Positions 34,621 through 44,982 of a DNA stretch of 64,000 bases are shown one piece after another. Each line of letters starts with the position of its first letter. Positions within the stretch are counted from its first letter, which is position 1. The DNA comes from Ornithodoros turicata (Eukaryota; Arthropoda; Arachnida; Ixodida; Argasidae). Below the pieces are notes generated by a model. That model had not been told where the DNA came from. It saw only the letters and a list, made by a program, of their open reading frames with translations, and did not search any database. The stretch spans positions 78,863,807 to 78,927,806 of the forward strand of contig NC_088204.1 in NCBI RefSeq assembly GCF_037126465.1, written 5' to 3'. A program made the position numbers and the translations under genes.

Positions 34621-35653
34621 GTAACTCCGCCGGCCGCGCTAGCCACTAGAGTATGTAGATGTAGCGCAACTGTGCAGTGTGCGTACGCGCAGCACAGCTA
34701 TGTCGGACTATATCTGCCCCTTTACCTTGCAAAGCAACGTGTACATATTTCGCATATCTCCGCACCTAGAAAAATCCCCAGTGGTCAGCGCGCTCCTCAC
34801 GTGACATATGACGCACGCCATGAGGCTGACGAGGCGGAGCCTGTGAACTACAGCTGAGCTACAGGTGGAAGGAGTCTACCGAAGAGGGGAATGATGAAGT
34901 CAAGGGTTGACTGACCTCTCGGAACTCTTAATAATAATAATAATAAGGTTGTACTACGGCACGCAACCTTGGAATGCCGTCGCTCTAGTTGGGACAACAC
35001 CTACTGCGGCGGCTGCGCTACCAAATGTACCATTGAACGCTGGGCAAATTATCCTCACTCGATCGAGGTACGTTTGCTCCCGCCAAAGGATGGCGGAACC
35101 GTCGGAAAAGTGTTTTCTTTGTTTTTCCCAGGGAAGGGTAATGGTAACGTAAAGAGAAACGGTATATTACCGGTATATTGGAGACGGTAACGATAGCGGA
35201 AACGCACACGACGGTCCTCCAGTACCGGAAACGAACTTACCGTCCGGTATATTGAATTAGAGGGCAATGGCTATTCCTGTTGTGCAATGACATTTGAATG
35301 ACTTTTCATGTAATGATCTAAATACTGCACGAGAGCGCCCAATACTGGATCTTTAGGGTACCCCCGTCGCTTACCTCGTCCCAGCCCTCATAACTCATGA
35401 CGCAAAAATATTCCAGAAGCCAGGAGAAGTCATGATGAGAAAACAACGAAGTTGCACACCGGCTTGACGAAACAAATAATTTAAACAGTTTATAATTTAA
35501 TAATATTATATAATTTATAATAATTTAAATTTAATTTAATGCAGACGCTTCGTTAGACAAGTACAGCAACAGTCGATCATGCAGAAAGTGTTAGAAGGGA
35601 GAAAATAGGCACAGGACATCACTTTGGTGTTCTCTAGTATCTTCCTCTGGACC
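34621..35653. other. Unassigned DNA with short AT repeats
   Basis: (TAA)n at 34,928-34,946 and AT-rich TTATAATTTAATAA repeats at 35,480-35,535. Near 35,140-35,250 GGTATATT/AATATACC and CGGTAA motifs cluster in both orientations, like a transposon end. No gene. Confidence 0.4.
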
Positions 35654-35925
35654 GGCCTCGGTGGCTCAGTCGGTAGCGTGTTCGCCTTCTGATCCAGAGA
35701 TCGCGGGTTCGAACCCGGCCGACTATATGGCTACATGGCACAACTACATGGCTACATGGCACCTACAACTACATGGCACCCCGTTAAATACGGGGTGCCA
35801 TGTAGTGAGCTTTCATCGCACATTAAAGAACCCTCAGGTGGGCAAAAGCAATCCACAGACCGACTGCTGTTTCGTCGCTCGTGATCTCAGTTGTCTCGCG
35901 ACATAAACCCCCAGTAACAAACCCA
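35654..35925 (+). mobile_element. tRNA-derived SINE with conserved 3' domain
   Basis: The tRNA-like head GGCCTCGGTGGCTCAGTCGG holds box A (TGGCTCAGTCGG) and box B (GGTTCGAACCC). Then come three imperfect TACATGGCAC units. A body with GCACATTAAAGAACCCTCAG ends in GACATAAACCCC. The CACRTTAAAGAACCC body is a motif shared by many invertebrate SINEs. The internal TACATGGCAC duplication looks like local slippage. Confidence 0.78.
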
Positions 35926-35955
35926 AATAAAAGTAGTCCGTTGCTGTAAAACTTA

Positions 35956-36080
35956 GGGCCGGGTCCCATAGCTTTATGCGAGCAGCAGCAGCAAAGCAGC
36001 AGCGGTGCGGCAGCATCAACATGGCAGCTTTCTGCTGCCGCGGCTCTGCTGCTGGAGGCGTCCCATATAGCTTCGTTTTG
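35956..36080. mobile_element. Truncated PIF/Harbinger-type repeat end
   Basis: TTA at 35,953 precedes GGGCCGGGTCCCATAGC, followed by repeated AGCAGC. A related end (GGCGGGGTCCCATAGCC after TAA on the minus strand) lies at 37,690-37,739. A 3-bp TWA flank and GGG-start termini fit PIF/Harbinger. The other end was not found. Confidence 0.5.
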
Positions 36081-36283
36081 AATTAGCGGCAGCAGCGGCT
36101 TAGGAAACACAAAACGTGTTGGCAACTGTGTCATTGTTGACATTTCGCACATTCCGGTATTTAATATCAATAGACAGCTGTGAAATTGGTAGCTCCTAGC
36201 TAGACCCCGAGCTAGACCTCTAGCTATGGGGTAGCGTTCCACTCCTAGAGTGGAAAACCTCCCCACTTCATCATCGGAATATA

Positions 36284-36864
36284 CAGGGTGTGTGCAGAAA
36301 AACATGACCCGCATTTAGGCACATAGCTTGTTGCCTACCTAACTAACGAACTTCCGGTGGCGCACGATGGCGCATTTATGCGTGCGAAATCTGTAGAAAA
36401 ATTGTGGAAGCCATACCCAGCTTAAAAAATAAACGGAACAACGAAAACGTCGGCTTCCGTGCATCAGAATAGGGCAACATGGTGGGCAACAGGGTGTATG
36501 TGAAAGGGCAACATGGTGCACGTAGGAGAGTTGTGTTCAAGTACCGCTAGGGGAGCTATCGGTGCATAAATCGAAACGATGTCCCACATGGATGCTCATC
36601 GGCAGTGCCCCTAGCGGTGCCTGCACATAACTCTTATGAGACCGAAATACACTACCATGCAGTGTCATGACCGCCCTATTCTAATGCATGGAAGCCCATG
36701 TTTTCGCGCTTTGTTTATTTTTTTACATTGAGTATGGCTTCCAGGATTTTTTTGTAGCTTTCGCACGCATAAATACGCCGCCGTGCGCCACCGGAAGTTC
36801 CTCGGCTAAGTAGACAACGAGTTACATGTAAAAATGCGGGTCATGTTTTTCTGCACACACCCTG
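36284..36864. mobile_element. 581-bp TA-flanked foldback element
   Basis: Both ends read CAGGGTGTGTGCAGAAAAAC inward, and the match continues through ATGACCCGCATTT; the arms remain similar for about 200 bp. TATA flanks each end (36,280-36,283 and 36,865-36,868), consistent with TA-targeting elements. A second, more decayed copy lies at about 57,650-58,010. Confidence 0.85.
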
Positions 36865-36868
36865 TATA

Positions 36869-37685
36869 TGTTGTTGTTGGTAGCTCCTGGTTCCTGTAGG
36901 TTACTGTCTGTTCAAATGGGCTTTCTCCTTTATTGAAGCGCATGCTACAAACGGACTTGTTTGTCGTGATGTCATACGTAAAGTAATTTCTTGCTGGGTT
37001 GGAGCGATTGCGTCCCATCCGAATGTCTGTTGCTACTGTCTAGCCAGCAATCACCACCGCACGAGTACGACGCAAATCGAGGAACACCTTCATTCACAAA
37101 CGCGCTCGACGGCTCCGTTTTATTTTCTTCCTGTCCTGTCCACAAAAGAGTTGCCACTTTGCACGGGCTTGCCCTCGCGTATGCGTAAATGTATTCAACT
37201 TAGCTGCTCTCAAACAAGGGACGCGTAGCGCGACATTACCGATAAAGAAGCCGTTATGCAGCCCCCTTGGGTCGCTGTTTAGTTGAGGAGATTTTTGGGG
37301 GATCAAATTAAAACGAACACTACGGCACATTGCTAGAGAGTCACATGTACCTCGAAGTCTGTGTGGGTGCGCGAACTATAAACCATTACGAAGGGAGCCT
37401 AAGGGTCATACTATACCGACATACACTCCACCGTAAACATAACCCTCGTAAAGTATCCATGACATGACTTCAGAGCACATGACGTCTGTTTCATTCGCCT
37501 ATCCGTATAGTCCAAACCGGCGAAGTTCTTCAACCGAAAACCGTTAAATGTATTTTCCGGTTTCCCTCCTGAGCGAAAAAAACGTATACGGTTTCGATTC
37601 CGTTCCGGTTCGCACCAAAATGGCGGGTTTTTTTTTTTTTTTTTCGGTTTTCGGTCCCGGTTTTCGGTTCGCTCCGACACCCTGG
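36869..37685 (-). repeat. hAT-like BED repeat, minus-strand copy
   Basis: The minus strand matches 47,774-48,510 nearly base for base in long runs. It starts GCCAGGGTGTCGGAGCGAAC. It includes a frame reading KYFTYDITTNKSVC-like residues (here NYFTYDITTNKSVCSMRF), which resembles the first half of a BED zinc finger of hAT transposases. Only this fragment is present; no catalytic domain. Confidence 0.65.
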
Positions 37686-37689
37686 CTCG

Positions 37690-37739
37690 CTGCAGCTCTG
37701 CTGCTGCTGCTGCTCAAATCGAGGCTATGGGACCCCGCC
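37690..37739 (-). mobile_element. Short PIF/Harbinger-type remnant inside the gypsy relic
   Basis: On the minus strand TAA is followed by GGCGGGGTCCCATAGCC and a CAG-rich run, the same design as 35,956. It interrupts gypsy integrase sequence at 37,740 and is itself cut by the BED repeat. Confidence 0.45.
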
Positions 37740-38011
37740 TTAACGCAGCTTAGCGGCCGATTGCTGCTCGAAGGTGCGACAGCGTGCGAGCTGACGGCAT
37801 TCCTCTGTCCGTGAGGTAGCCTCGGCCAACGTGATATTGTGCTCGGTGGACGAATGGTATGGGAAGACGGTATCAATGTTGCAGATGGGATCGCGGCCAA
37901 AGACTAAGCGGAATGGGCTAAAGTTGGTGGTCGACCGAAACAGCTGTGTTGTAGGCGAATGTCAGGTTAAGGTAACAGGCTGTCCCAATTGGTATGGTCA
38001 GACGAAACGTA

Positions 38012-38518
38012 AACAACAACAACAACTTTATTTTCGGCCTTGGAGAGTGGGGAGTTTCATCGCAACAGGCGATACTCTACCCCAGTGCTTGGTGGAATGG
38101 GGGGAATAAAATAACGTGCCCCTTTACAATAACGATCGAAGTCCGATGGTGTCCAGAAATGTCAGAAGACCTTTGAGCGCAGAGCGTTGCTGGGCTGGAT
38201 TGGGCCAGGGACCAAGCAATTTCGGTAGGGAGAAAGGGCGAGAGTCCAGCTGACGAAGAGACTCGGAGAGTGTGGTTCGGGAAGGTTCGTAGTGAGGGCA
38301 ATGAAGAAGAATGTGCTCCAGATCCTCAAGAGCACCACAGTGGCAGCAGGTGGGAGAATCAATTTGTCTCAAGCGGTAACGCCACTGAGCTGTAAAGGCC
38401 ACATCGAGGCGCATGCGGTGGATTAATGCAGCATCCTGACGAGATGTGTTTCGTGGCATGCGGAAAGCGAGCGTGGGATCAACTCTGTTCAACATAGACC
38501 TCTGTTTGACGAAACGTA
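38012..38518 (-). mobile_element. 5'-truncated LINE inside gypsy relic 1
   Basis: Flanked by the 11-bp duplication GACGAAACGTA (38,001-38,011 and 38,519-38,529). On the minus strand it encodes the C-terminal end of a LINE ORF2: NTSRQDAALIHRMRLDVAF, then CCHCGALEDLEHILLHC (a C-C-H-C motif), ending DTIGLRSLL. A short UTR with AATAAAG and a (TTG)n tail abuts the duplication. Removing it restores the gypsy frame at YVSSDHTNW. Confidence 0.9.
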
Positions 38519-38846
38519 GACGAAACGTAGAGCGACAACATGACACCCAAAGTGTGGTTAAAGCGCTCTGTCAGGCCGTTGGTTTGTGGGTGGACGGTGA
38601 ACGACTGCACACGCTTGGAGAACGTCTTTAAGAAGCCGGGCGAGGAACGGGCGATCGCTGACGAGCACACGAGGAGCACCGTGGCGAAGGAACAAGCTAT
38701 GTATAGAAGTCGGCGGCTTCTACTGAGGAACAACAACGAACGGGTGCCGTCTAGACGTAGCGAGTAAGGTGATCAACCCATTTGTCGCCGGTAGGAGAGA
38801 CTGGAAAGGGGCCAAGGTAAATCAATGGCATCATCCGCCCACGTCT

Positions 38847-39531
38847 GGTGTTGTTGGGGGATGTTTGCTCATTTTTGTTAACGAGCCTTCGACGAGGGTT
38901 GACCCGACTGGTAATGTCAGTGGAGAAAGGGAATAGCATCGCTGCAGGTGCAGGGGTCCTCCAGGCAACTCGATCCGTCGCGACGGCCATAAATCTGGGT
39001 TTCGGCGCCGGAGGCATGCACTGACCGAAGTTAGGTCGTGCACGGGTTGACACCTCGAAACGTTGGTCGTAAATCGCGTGGAGAGAGTGTGCAATCGGGC
39101 GGTTCTGGTCTGGACAAGTATTTAAACTGGGCCAACCACGAGTTGTAACCCTTTGAACCCAGGCCGCCCGATTGGAAGCCTTCAGCGGGGGTGGTGGCCC
39201 TATCTGTCACCCTTTTAAGCGGCCGCAGCGACGGAGAGAGGACTGGGAGCCGGACTTCGGAACATGTAACATCCAGTCCAGTGTGTAAATCTTGTAAATA
39301 TCCCTATGTACCATAGTCTCCAGTGAATAAAGCCCGTATCACCGTCATCTGAGTCGGGCTTTAATCAGTGCCTACCGAGCATCGATTCCGAATCATCTCT
39401 TCATCGAACTCAGAGCGGCGGAGAAGGATTTGGACACTTCGTGCACATCATCATCGCCCATCCGTCCCACGCCACTCGGGACGAGAAGAACGGACAACAA
39501 CAACATCGAGTTCGAGTTTTTACTGTGGGGA
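38847..39531. mobile_element. LTR-like insert in gypsy relic 1
   Basis: Integrase sequence stops at both borders. The insert starts TGTTGTTGGGGG and its right part ends GGACAACAACAACA about 25 bp before the border. It carries AATAAAGCCC at 39,327 on the plus strand, followed by TGAGTCGGGCTTTAATCAG. This fits a solo LTR or a partial LTR element, but I could not find a clean target duplication. Confidence 0.45.
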
Positions 39532-39630
39532 TGGTTTTCGTCGCTGACAGGAGAGGCAGGACGAAACATATTTGTAGACGGAAGAGTATATAGCCTTGGC
39601 CAGAAGTAGCGCTTGCGGATGCGGTCGTAA

Positions 39631-40184
39631 AGGCGAGTTCCCACATATAGCGCTTCGCTCTATAGGGCTAGAAAATAGCGCTCGAAACCTAGAGCTGTTT
39701 TTCCATTTGCCGTTCTCACATACAACCGAGCACATAGCGCTATCCTGCTGGGGTCACGGGATATCTCTTTACGACGTGATGCACCGGTGCTGCTGTGATT
39801 GCTTACTGTCGGCGTCGGGTATCCGCAGCATCAAGGGGGATGACACTTTCGATGCTGTGATCGCGATACCAGACTATAGTAACCAAACAACCATGCATTG
39901 GCAAATGAAACTCGTGGCCATTTTCACGTCGTCGTCGTCGCATTCCCGTCTTGCTGCTTCGAGTGATCGGAAGCAAGACAAACCCCAGCTTCCGCGACGT
40001 CACGGCTGAAAGAAGCTCACGATTGGTTAACGCAGACTCACCGCTCAATATAGCGCTAGAAAAGTTGACCGGGGCTCTACTTCGACAAGAGCGGTTATAT
40101 AGCGGTTTTTAGCAATGCGAGGACGAAAATATAGCGCAATTTTCTAGTGCTATGTAGCAAAGCGCTATATGTGGGAACTGGCCT
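39631..40184. mobile_element. 554-bp PIF/Harbinger-type MITE in gypsy relic 1
   Basis: Ends read AGGCGAGTTCCCACATATAG and, inverted, AGGCCAGTTCCCACATATAG, with similarity continuing through AGCGCTT and CTAGAAAAT. TAA flanks both ends (39,628-39,630 and 40,185-40,187), a 3-bp duplication as in PIF/Harbinger. Removing it restores the integrase zinc-finger frame FYKTY-DRIRKRYFW. Many ATAGCGC motifs inside. Confidence 0.9.
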
Positions 40185-40494
40185 TAAGTCTTGTAGAAGC
40201 CTAAGTGGCCGGCAGTAACGTCATCATGTAGGCTGCTAAGGACTTCATGGCGGAGTTTGCGTGGTGCGGCGAGGAGGAATCGCTGGCCTTCGGGGTCGTA
40301 GTGGCGCTTGTAGAGGGCACCATCTAACAGAGCGAAAATTTTGCATTTTCACTGGAATTTCCGGACTGATGAAGGCAGCGAGCCATTGAGGTGACGAATA
40401 ATGGCCGAAAAATCGGGGTCACTGAGCTGGAGTTCTTGGAGGGACGGGAGACTAACGGGAGGCAAAGTGAGAGCACTGATCGACGTATCTGCGG

Positions 40495-41325
40495 CAGAGT
40501 TGTGCCTAACGCGTTACAAGTAACTCGTTACTTGGTAACTGTTACTTTTTTTGGTAACGAAGTAACGATTCAGTTACTTTTTAAAAAATTGTAATAGTAA
40601 CGGAATCAGTTACAAAAATTGGTAACTCGTTCCTGACGTTACTCGTTCCTTTTCTTGAGCACTGGGAGCACATTTCGGCATTCCGTGTGGCGCAATGCCT
40701 GCAGATTTGACCTGCGTGACGTGTGACTCAAAGTATTATTGCAGTCCCTCACTGGATGTGTTGTTGTCCTTTCTCTTGTTTCCGTAATCTCTGACCATCA
40801 CTCCTTCCCAAGAATGGCCACCAATTGCGCTATGGCTACAAAAAACGCGTTTCGACTTTTCTTATCTTTGCTAAGCTTCTGAGCGCTCTAAATTATGACG
40901 CAGCCCCTCGTCTGTTTTGGGGAACCGTTGGTGATCTGTGGCACGAAAACCAGTGTTTTTTTCTTGTTTTTTCGTAATCTCCGATCACCCCTACTTCGGA
41001 AACAAGGAAGAAGGTCCAGGCAAACTGATATAGATTCATGGTAACGGGCCGAGAGACACGGAACACGAAGGACGGACGACAAATTTCGAGTATCAGCTCC
41101 TCCTGAAGTGCAATTCCTCATTAATAAAGAGTTGAAGGCAAGTGACGGCGTGTTTGTTGGCTCCTTTAAATATGCTGCGGTAACGTAAAAGTAACTCGTT
41201 ACCTGTGAGTAACGAGAACTCGTTACTTTTGTATGTTGGTAACGAGTAACGTATTTAGTTACTTTTTTCTGAAGTAACGGGTAACGGTATTTAGTTCCTT
41301 TTTTACGGTAACGGGCACAAGTCTG
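40495..41325. mobile_element. Nonautonomous hAT element in gypsy relic 1, 831 bp
   Basis: Starts CAGAGTTGTGCC and ends GGGCACAAGTCTG (one-base deviation from CTCTG). The 8-bp duplication ATCTGCGG is at 40,487-40,494 and 41,326-41,333. Subterminal GTAACTCGTTAC motifs match the hAT copies at 8,778 and 19,045. No transposase. Confidence 0.94.
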
Positions 41326-41497
41326 ATCTGCGGCTTGTGCGGTGGGCGGCGAGTTTGGTAAGGGGCAGCGCGAGAGCCCATCGGCGTCACGATGTTTACG
41401 GCCAGACTTGTACTTAATGGTGTAATCGAACTGTTGGAGGCTCAGCACCCCGCGGCCTAATCGGCCAGATGGGCCACTCCACTGCACCAAGAAGTCG

Positions 41498-42555
41498 AAA
41501 AGCGGTTTCGATTTCTGCCCTCAACTGTGCGATCAGCGCAATATTCTAGCTAGTATGCAGCTACAGGCAGATGTATCCAAATATACTGTCATGGTGCAGT
41601 GCTAACGGTGTCAAAATTAACAGCGCAAAGACGAAGGTTGTCTCGTTCACACGCAAGACAAATATCTCTGTGTTCCGATACTTCTCCGACATTGAAATAT
41701 GTCGTGTTGACAGTATATCCGAGATTTAGGAGTTATTTTTGATGCCAAGCTGCTATTCCATGAACATGTCACAGCGGTTCGTCCTCCCGCTCTTCGCACG
41801 CTGGGCCTCCTGTCATATACATGCAGGGAGTTTCAGACTCCTGCTGTCTTCGTTAAACTTTACAAGTCCTATTTTCTTCCCAGGTTTGAATATGCCCCTG
41901 TTGCTTGGAACGCACTTTCTGGTACTGGTACAAAGCGTCTCGAGGCTGTACAAAAACGAGCGCTCCATATCATACACAATGGCTTTTTACGGAAAAAAGT
42001 TATTGTATGGCTATGACACACTATTGCAATATTTTCACCTTCACCCACTGGCCACACGTCGCTCTATCGCCGACGCCCTATTTCTGTACAAATGTGTCTA
42101 TGCCCGTGTTGATTCGCCACTCCTGCTGAGCCTCCTAAACTTTTGTATTCCTCGCGCATCTACCAGTCTTCTACGTTAAACGCTCCTGCCCCAGCGATCC
42201 AATTATCCGATGCCAAATGCTTCTGAACTCGCTTCCTCCCCACAGGAGATATTTTCGGTTCCTCGCCTCCAGCGCATTCCTTAAACGCGACGTCATTTCT
42301 TTCCTTCATCGGTGAATTTTCAGTCGTGATTCTTTCCTTTGTTTTGTACCGTAACTTACGTGCTGCGCGTAATCTATGTATTGTAGTTTTGTTGCTGATG
42401 TTTCATTGCATGTACTGCGTGGTATATTTGTCTGTAAATATGTAAATATGCAAGTACGTATGCCTGTTATGTTTGTAATGTACCTCTGTTAGTATCCAAC
42501 TGTATATGTATTATGTATATGTCTCTACATGTGCGTTTATGTATCCGCTGTGAGT
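41498..42555 (+). mobile_element. LINE fragment: reverse transcriptase C-terminal part
   Basis: In shifting frames the plus strand reads DLGVIFDAKLLFHEHV, KLYKSYFLPRFEYAPVAW, KRLEAVQKRALHII and LATRRSIADALFLYKCV, the conserved order after the catalytic domain of Jockey/CR1-type reverse transcriptases. Stops interrupt it. It abuts gypsy relic 1 at 41,497, so it probably inserted there or joined by deletion. The 3' region holds TGTAAATATG repeats. Confidence 0.75.
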
Positions 42556-42559
42556 TGTG

Positions 42560-42734
42560 CATTGTCCTTCCTTTCCTTTTCCTTTATTATCAATTTAAAT
42601 GTAAATACAATGTAGGGATATGCCAAAAAGCGGCAAAGTAGCCGCTTGACTGGGGCATTATCCCGTATGGATGCTGTTGTGGCAGCTGCAACAGTGTAAA
42701 AATATAGAAGGAGAAAACAAACAAAATACAAGTA
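42560..42734 (-). mobile_element. 3' end of a minus-strand LINE, left of the foldback
   Basis: On the minus strand the UTR reads GGGATAATGCCCCAGTCAAG then CGGCTACTTTGCCGCTTTTT and ends at AATAATAAAGG near 42,575. It continues the LINE at 44,740-44,945 across the foldback insertion. Confidence 0.6.
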
Positions 42735-42737
42735 TAA

Positions 42738-44736
42738 GGCTGCAGTCACACTGGTTAAACATAAAACACCAAACACGAACATTCCCTCAAACATGTTTGA
42801 CGAAAATGCCTGACAAACACCCCCCATACATGTATGGCTCAACAGCTGTGGTCACACTGCGAAAACGCCGCCAGAACATGTTCAGAGACACGGGTGTATA
42901 ACCACCCGTGTAACGGGTGTATAAGTGTGTAACGGGTATATAAGTGTAACGGGTATATAAGTGTAAGTAACGGGTGTATAAGTGTGACCGTGCCGTGATA
43001 CAAAAGTGCGCTTCGGTTGTGTTTGAAAGCTTGTTTTCAAACACTTGAACGTGTATTTGGACACTGTCGAAAAACAGCTCATGGGATTTTGGAGAAATCA
43101 AATAAATTTCTTGATATTCATCAAAGAATATGTTGCTTTTTACGTGTTTGAGTGTCAACAACATTGAGCAGCATTGAAAATGGCGAGTTCTTTCCGTGTG
43201 GAGCTTCGCCAACGGCTTCGCAGACCTCCTCCGATCTGTCGACTTCGGTGGGCGATTAGCGTGAAATAATTGACGTTGGCGTGAAATTCGTGCCCGGAGT
43301 GCACATTCTCCTCATACCTATTCCACTGTCGTTGGCGTGAAATTCGTGCCCGGAGTGCACATTCTCCTCATACCTATTCCACTGTCGTTGGCGTGAAATT
43401 CGTGCCCGGAGTGCACATTCTCCTCATACCTATTCCACTGTCGTTGGCGTGAAATTCGTGCCCGGAGTGCACATTCTCCTCATACCTATTCCACTGTCGT
43501 TGGCGTGAAATTCGTGCCCGGAGTGCACATTCTCCTCATACCTATTCCACTGTCGTTGGCGTGAAATTCGTGCCCGGAGTGCACATTCTCCTCATACCTA
43601 TTCCACTGTCGTTGGCGTGAAATTCGTGCCCGGAGTGCACATTCTCCTCATACCTATTCCACTGTCGTTGGCGTGAAATTCGTGCCCGGAGTGCACATTC
43701 TCCTCATACCTATTCCACTGTCGTTGGCGTGAAATTCGTGCCCGGAGTGCACATTCTCCTCATACCTATTCCACTGTCGTTGGCGTGAAATTCGTGTCCG
43801 GGTGCGAGTTTCTTGTGGCTTTCGGGATTCCGGCTGCGAGTAACACGTACCATGTTTATGGAACGGGCGTCGGGCGAAGCGTAGACTGATCGCCGCCGTC
43901 TCCGGGCCTTTTGCGTCGACATTCCACTCCTCGAAAGCAAACGCCAAACACAAGCGTTATCCACTTGACTAGAAAAACAAACATTGCATTGTACTAACAT
44001 TTGGGCAGTTCGTACATTGCAGACAAGTTTTGCGGCGCGAGAACAGCACAAACAAACAAGACGCACAAAACTCTGCCGATCATGATTTCACGATAACCAA
44101 ACGACGGTGACGCCGATACCGGCGTCATGCTGTTCTTGCGACGCAAAACTTAGCTCGATGAGTTGAAGCACTGATAGTGAACAGGTACCCACCTTCTGCG
44201 AAATTTATTTCACGCTAATCGCCCACCGAAGTCGACAGATCGGAGGAGGTCTGCGAAGCCGTTGGCGAAGCTCCACACGGAAAGAACTCGCCATTTTCAA
44301 TGCTGCTCAATGTTGTTGACACTCAAACACGTAAAAAGCAACATATTCTTTGATGAATATCAAGAAATTTATTTGATTTCTCCAAAATCCCATGAGCTGT
44401 TTTTCGACAGTGTCCAAATACACGTTCAAGTGTTTGAAAACAAGCTTTCAAACACAACCGAAGCGCACTTTTGTATCACGGCACGGTCACACTTATACAC
44501 CCGTTACTTACACTTATATACCCGTTACACTTATATACCCGTTACACACTTATACACCCGTTACACGGGTGGTTATACACCCGTGTCTCTGAACATGTTC
44601 TGGCGGCGTTTTCGCAGTGTGACCACAGCTGTTGAGCCATACATGTATGGGGGGTGTTTGTCAGGCATTTTCGTCAAACATGTTTGAGGGAATGTTCGTG
44701 TTTGGTGTTTTATGTTTAACCAGTGTGACTGCAGCC
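42738..44736. mobile_element. 2.0-kb foldback element, PIF/Harbinger-type, with satellite core
   Basis: TAA flanks both ends (42,735-42,737 and 44,737-44,739). Both ends start GGCTGCAGTCACACTGG inward. The two arms, 42,738-43,269 and 44,205-44,736, are each 532 bp and look identical; inverted open frames of 141 codons in both give the same translation. Each arm contains a block of CACTTATACACCCGTTAC-like repeats. The core holds a 56-bp satellite (43,275-43,815) and about 390 bp of unique sequence. No transposase is visible, so it must be mobilised in trans. Identical arms imply recent insertion or ongoing arm conversion. Confidence 0.9.
43275..43815. repeat. 56-bp satellite, nine full copies and a partial tenth
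   Basis: Units start at 43,275, 43,331, 43,387, 43,443, 43,499, 43,555, 43,611, 43,667 and 43,723 with GTTGGCGTGAAATTCGTGCC and end TATTCCACTGTC. The full copies look identical. The tenth, at 43,779, diverges after GTTGGCGTGAAATTCGTG. It is open in frame on the minus strand, but this follows from the repeat and does not show a gene. Confidence 0.95.
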
Positions 44737-44739
44737 TAA

Positions 44740-44945
44740 GAGTAAGAACTTGTATAAGTGAGTTATTTTAATGAAGTTGAGAGCTGTGAATAAGTGTTGT
44801 GCGTGATGGTCGTAGGGGACGTTGGCAATGATACGTGTGGCCCTCTTCTGAGTAACCAGTAGGCCCTTAACAGCGTTAGTATTAGCGGTGCCCCGACACC
44901 ATGTGTGCGCCAACACCATGGCCTTAGCAGCCGTTCTTGGGCACT
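44740..44945 (-). pseudogene. LINE reverse transcriptase tail, right of the foldback
   Basis: On the minus strand: RGTANTNAVKGLLVTQKRAT then RIIANVPYDHHAQHLFTAL and ITHLYKF, the conserved region after LINE RT (TLQKRAIRII-type motif). With the foldback and one TAA removed, it runs into 42,734. Confidence 0.78.
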
Positions 44946-44953
44946 AATAAAAA

Positions 44954-44981
44954 TTATTATTATTATTATTATTATTATTAC
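44954..44981. repeat. (ATT)n microsatellite
   Basis: About nine ATT units between the LINE tail and gypsy relic 2. Confidence 0.95.
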
Positions 44982-44982
44982 T

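Larger units (their letters stand above)
37740..41497 (-). pseudogene. pol: Ty3/gypsy relic 1 (RNase H end to integrase), multiply interrupted
   Basis: Read on the minus strand from 41,497: RNase H end (FDYTIKYKSGRKHRDADGLS), then after an hAT insert the spacer with LYKRHYDPEGQRFLLAAP and the integrase zinc finger (HDDVTAGHLGF, then after a MITE RIRKRYFWPRLY and SCLSCQRRK). After a ~685-bp LTR-like insert comes the integrase core (YLGPFPVSPTGDKW with first D, a VSDR-type D, HPQTNGLTERFNHTL with E). After a LINE insert it continues SDHTNWDSLLP and NTAVSVDH to about 37,745. Stops and shifts occur besides the insertions. Order RNase H then integrase is the ordinary gypsy order. Confidence 0.88.

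Noticed and set aside
34361..34649. Short proteins on both strands at 34.4-34.6 kb
   Set aside because: They overlap the SINE, including its polymerase III boxes, and have no domain similarity.
42787..43212. 141-codon open frame in each arm of the foldback, identical in both
   Set aside because: Identity follows from the inverted arms. The composition is set by TATACACCCGTTAC repeats, and no domain is recognised, so it is not called a gene.
43275..43815. CRISPR array
   Set aside because: The 56-bp units are contiguous without spacers and lie inside a eukaryotic transposon; it is a satellite.
43654..44066. Open frames of 99 and 118 codons over the satellite
   Set aside because: They arise because the 56-bp unit happens to lack stops in some frames; the translation is only the repeat.
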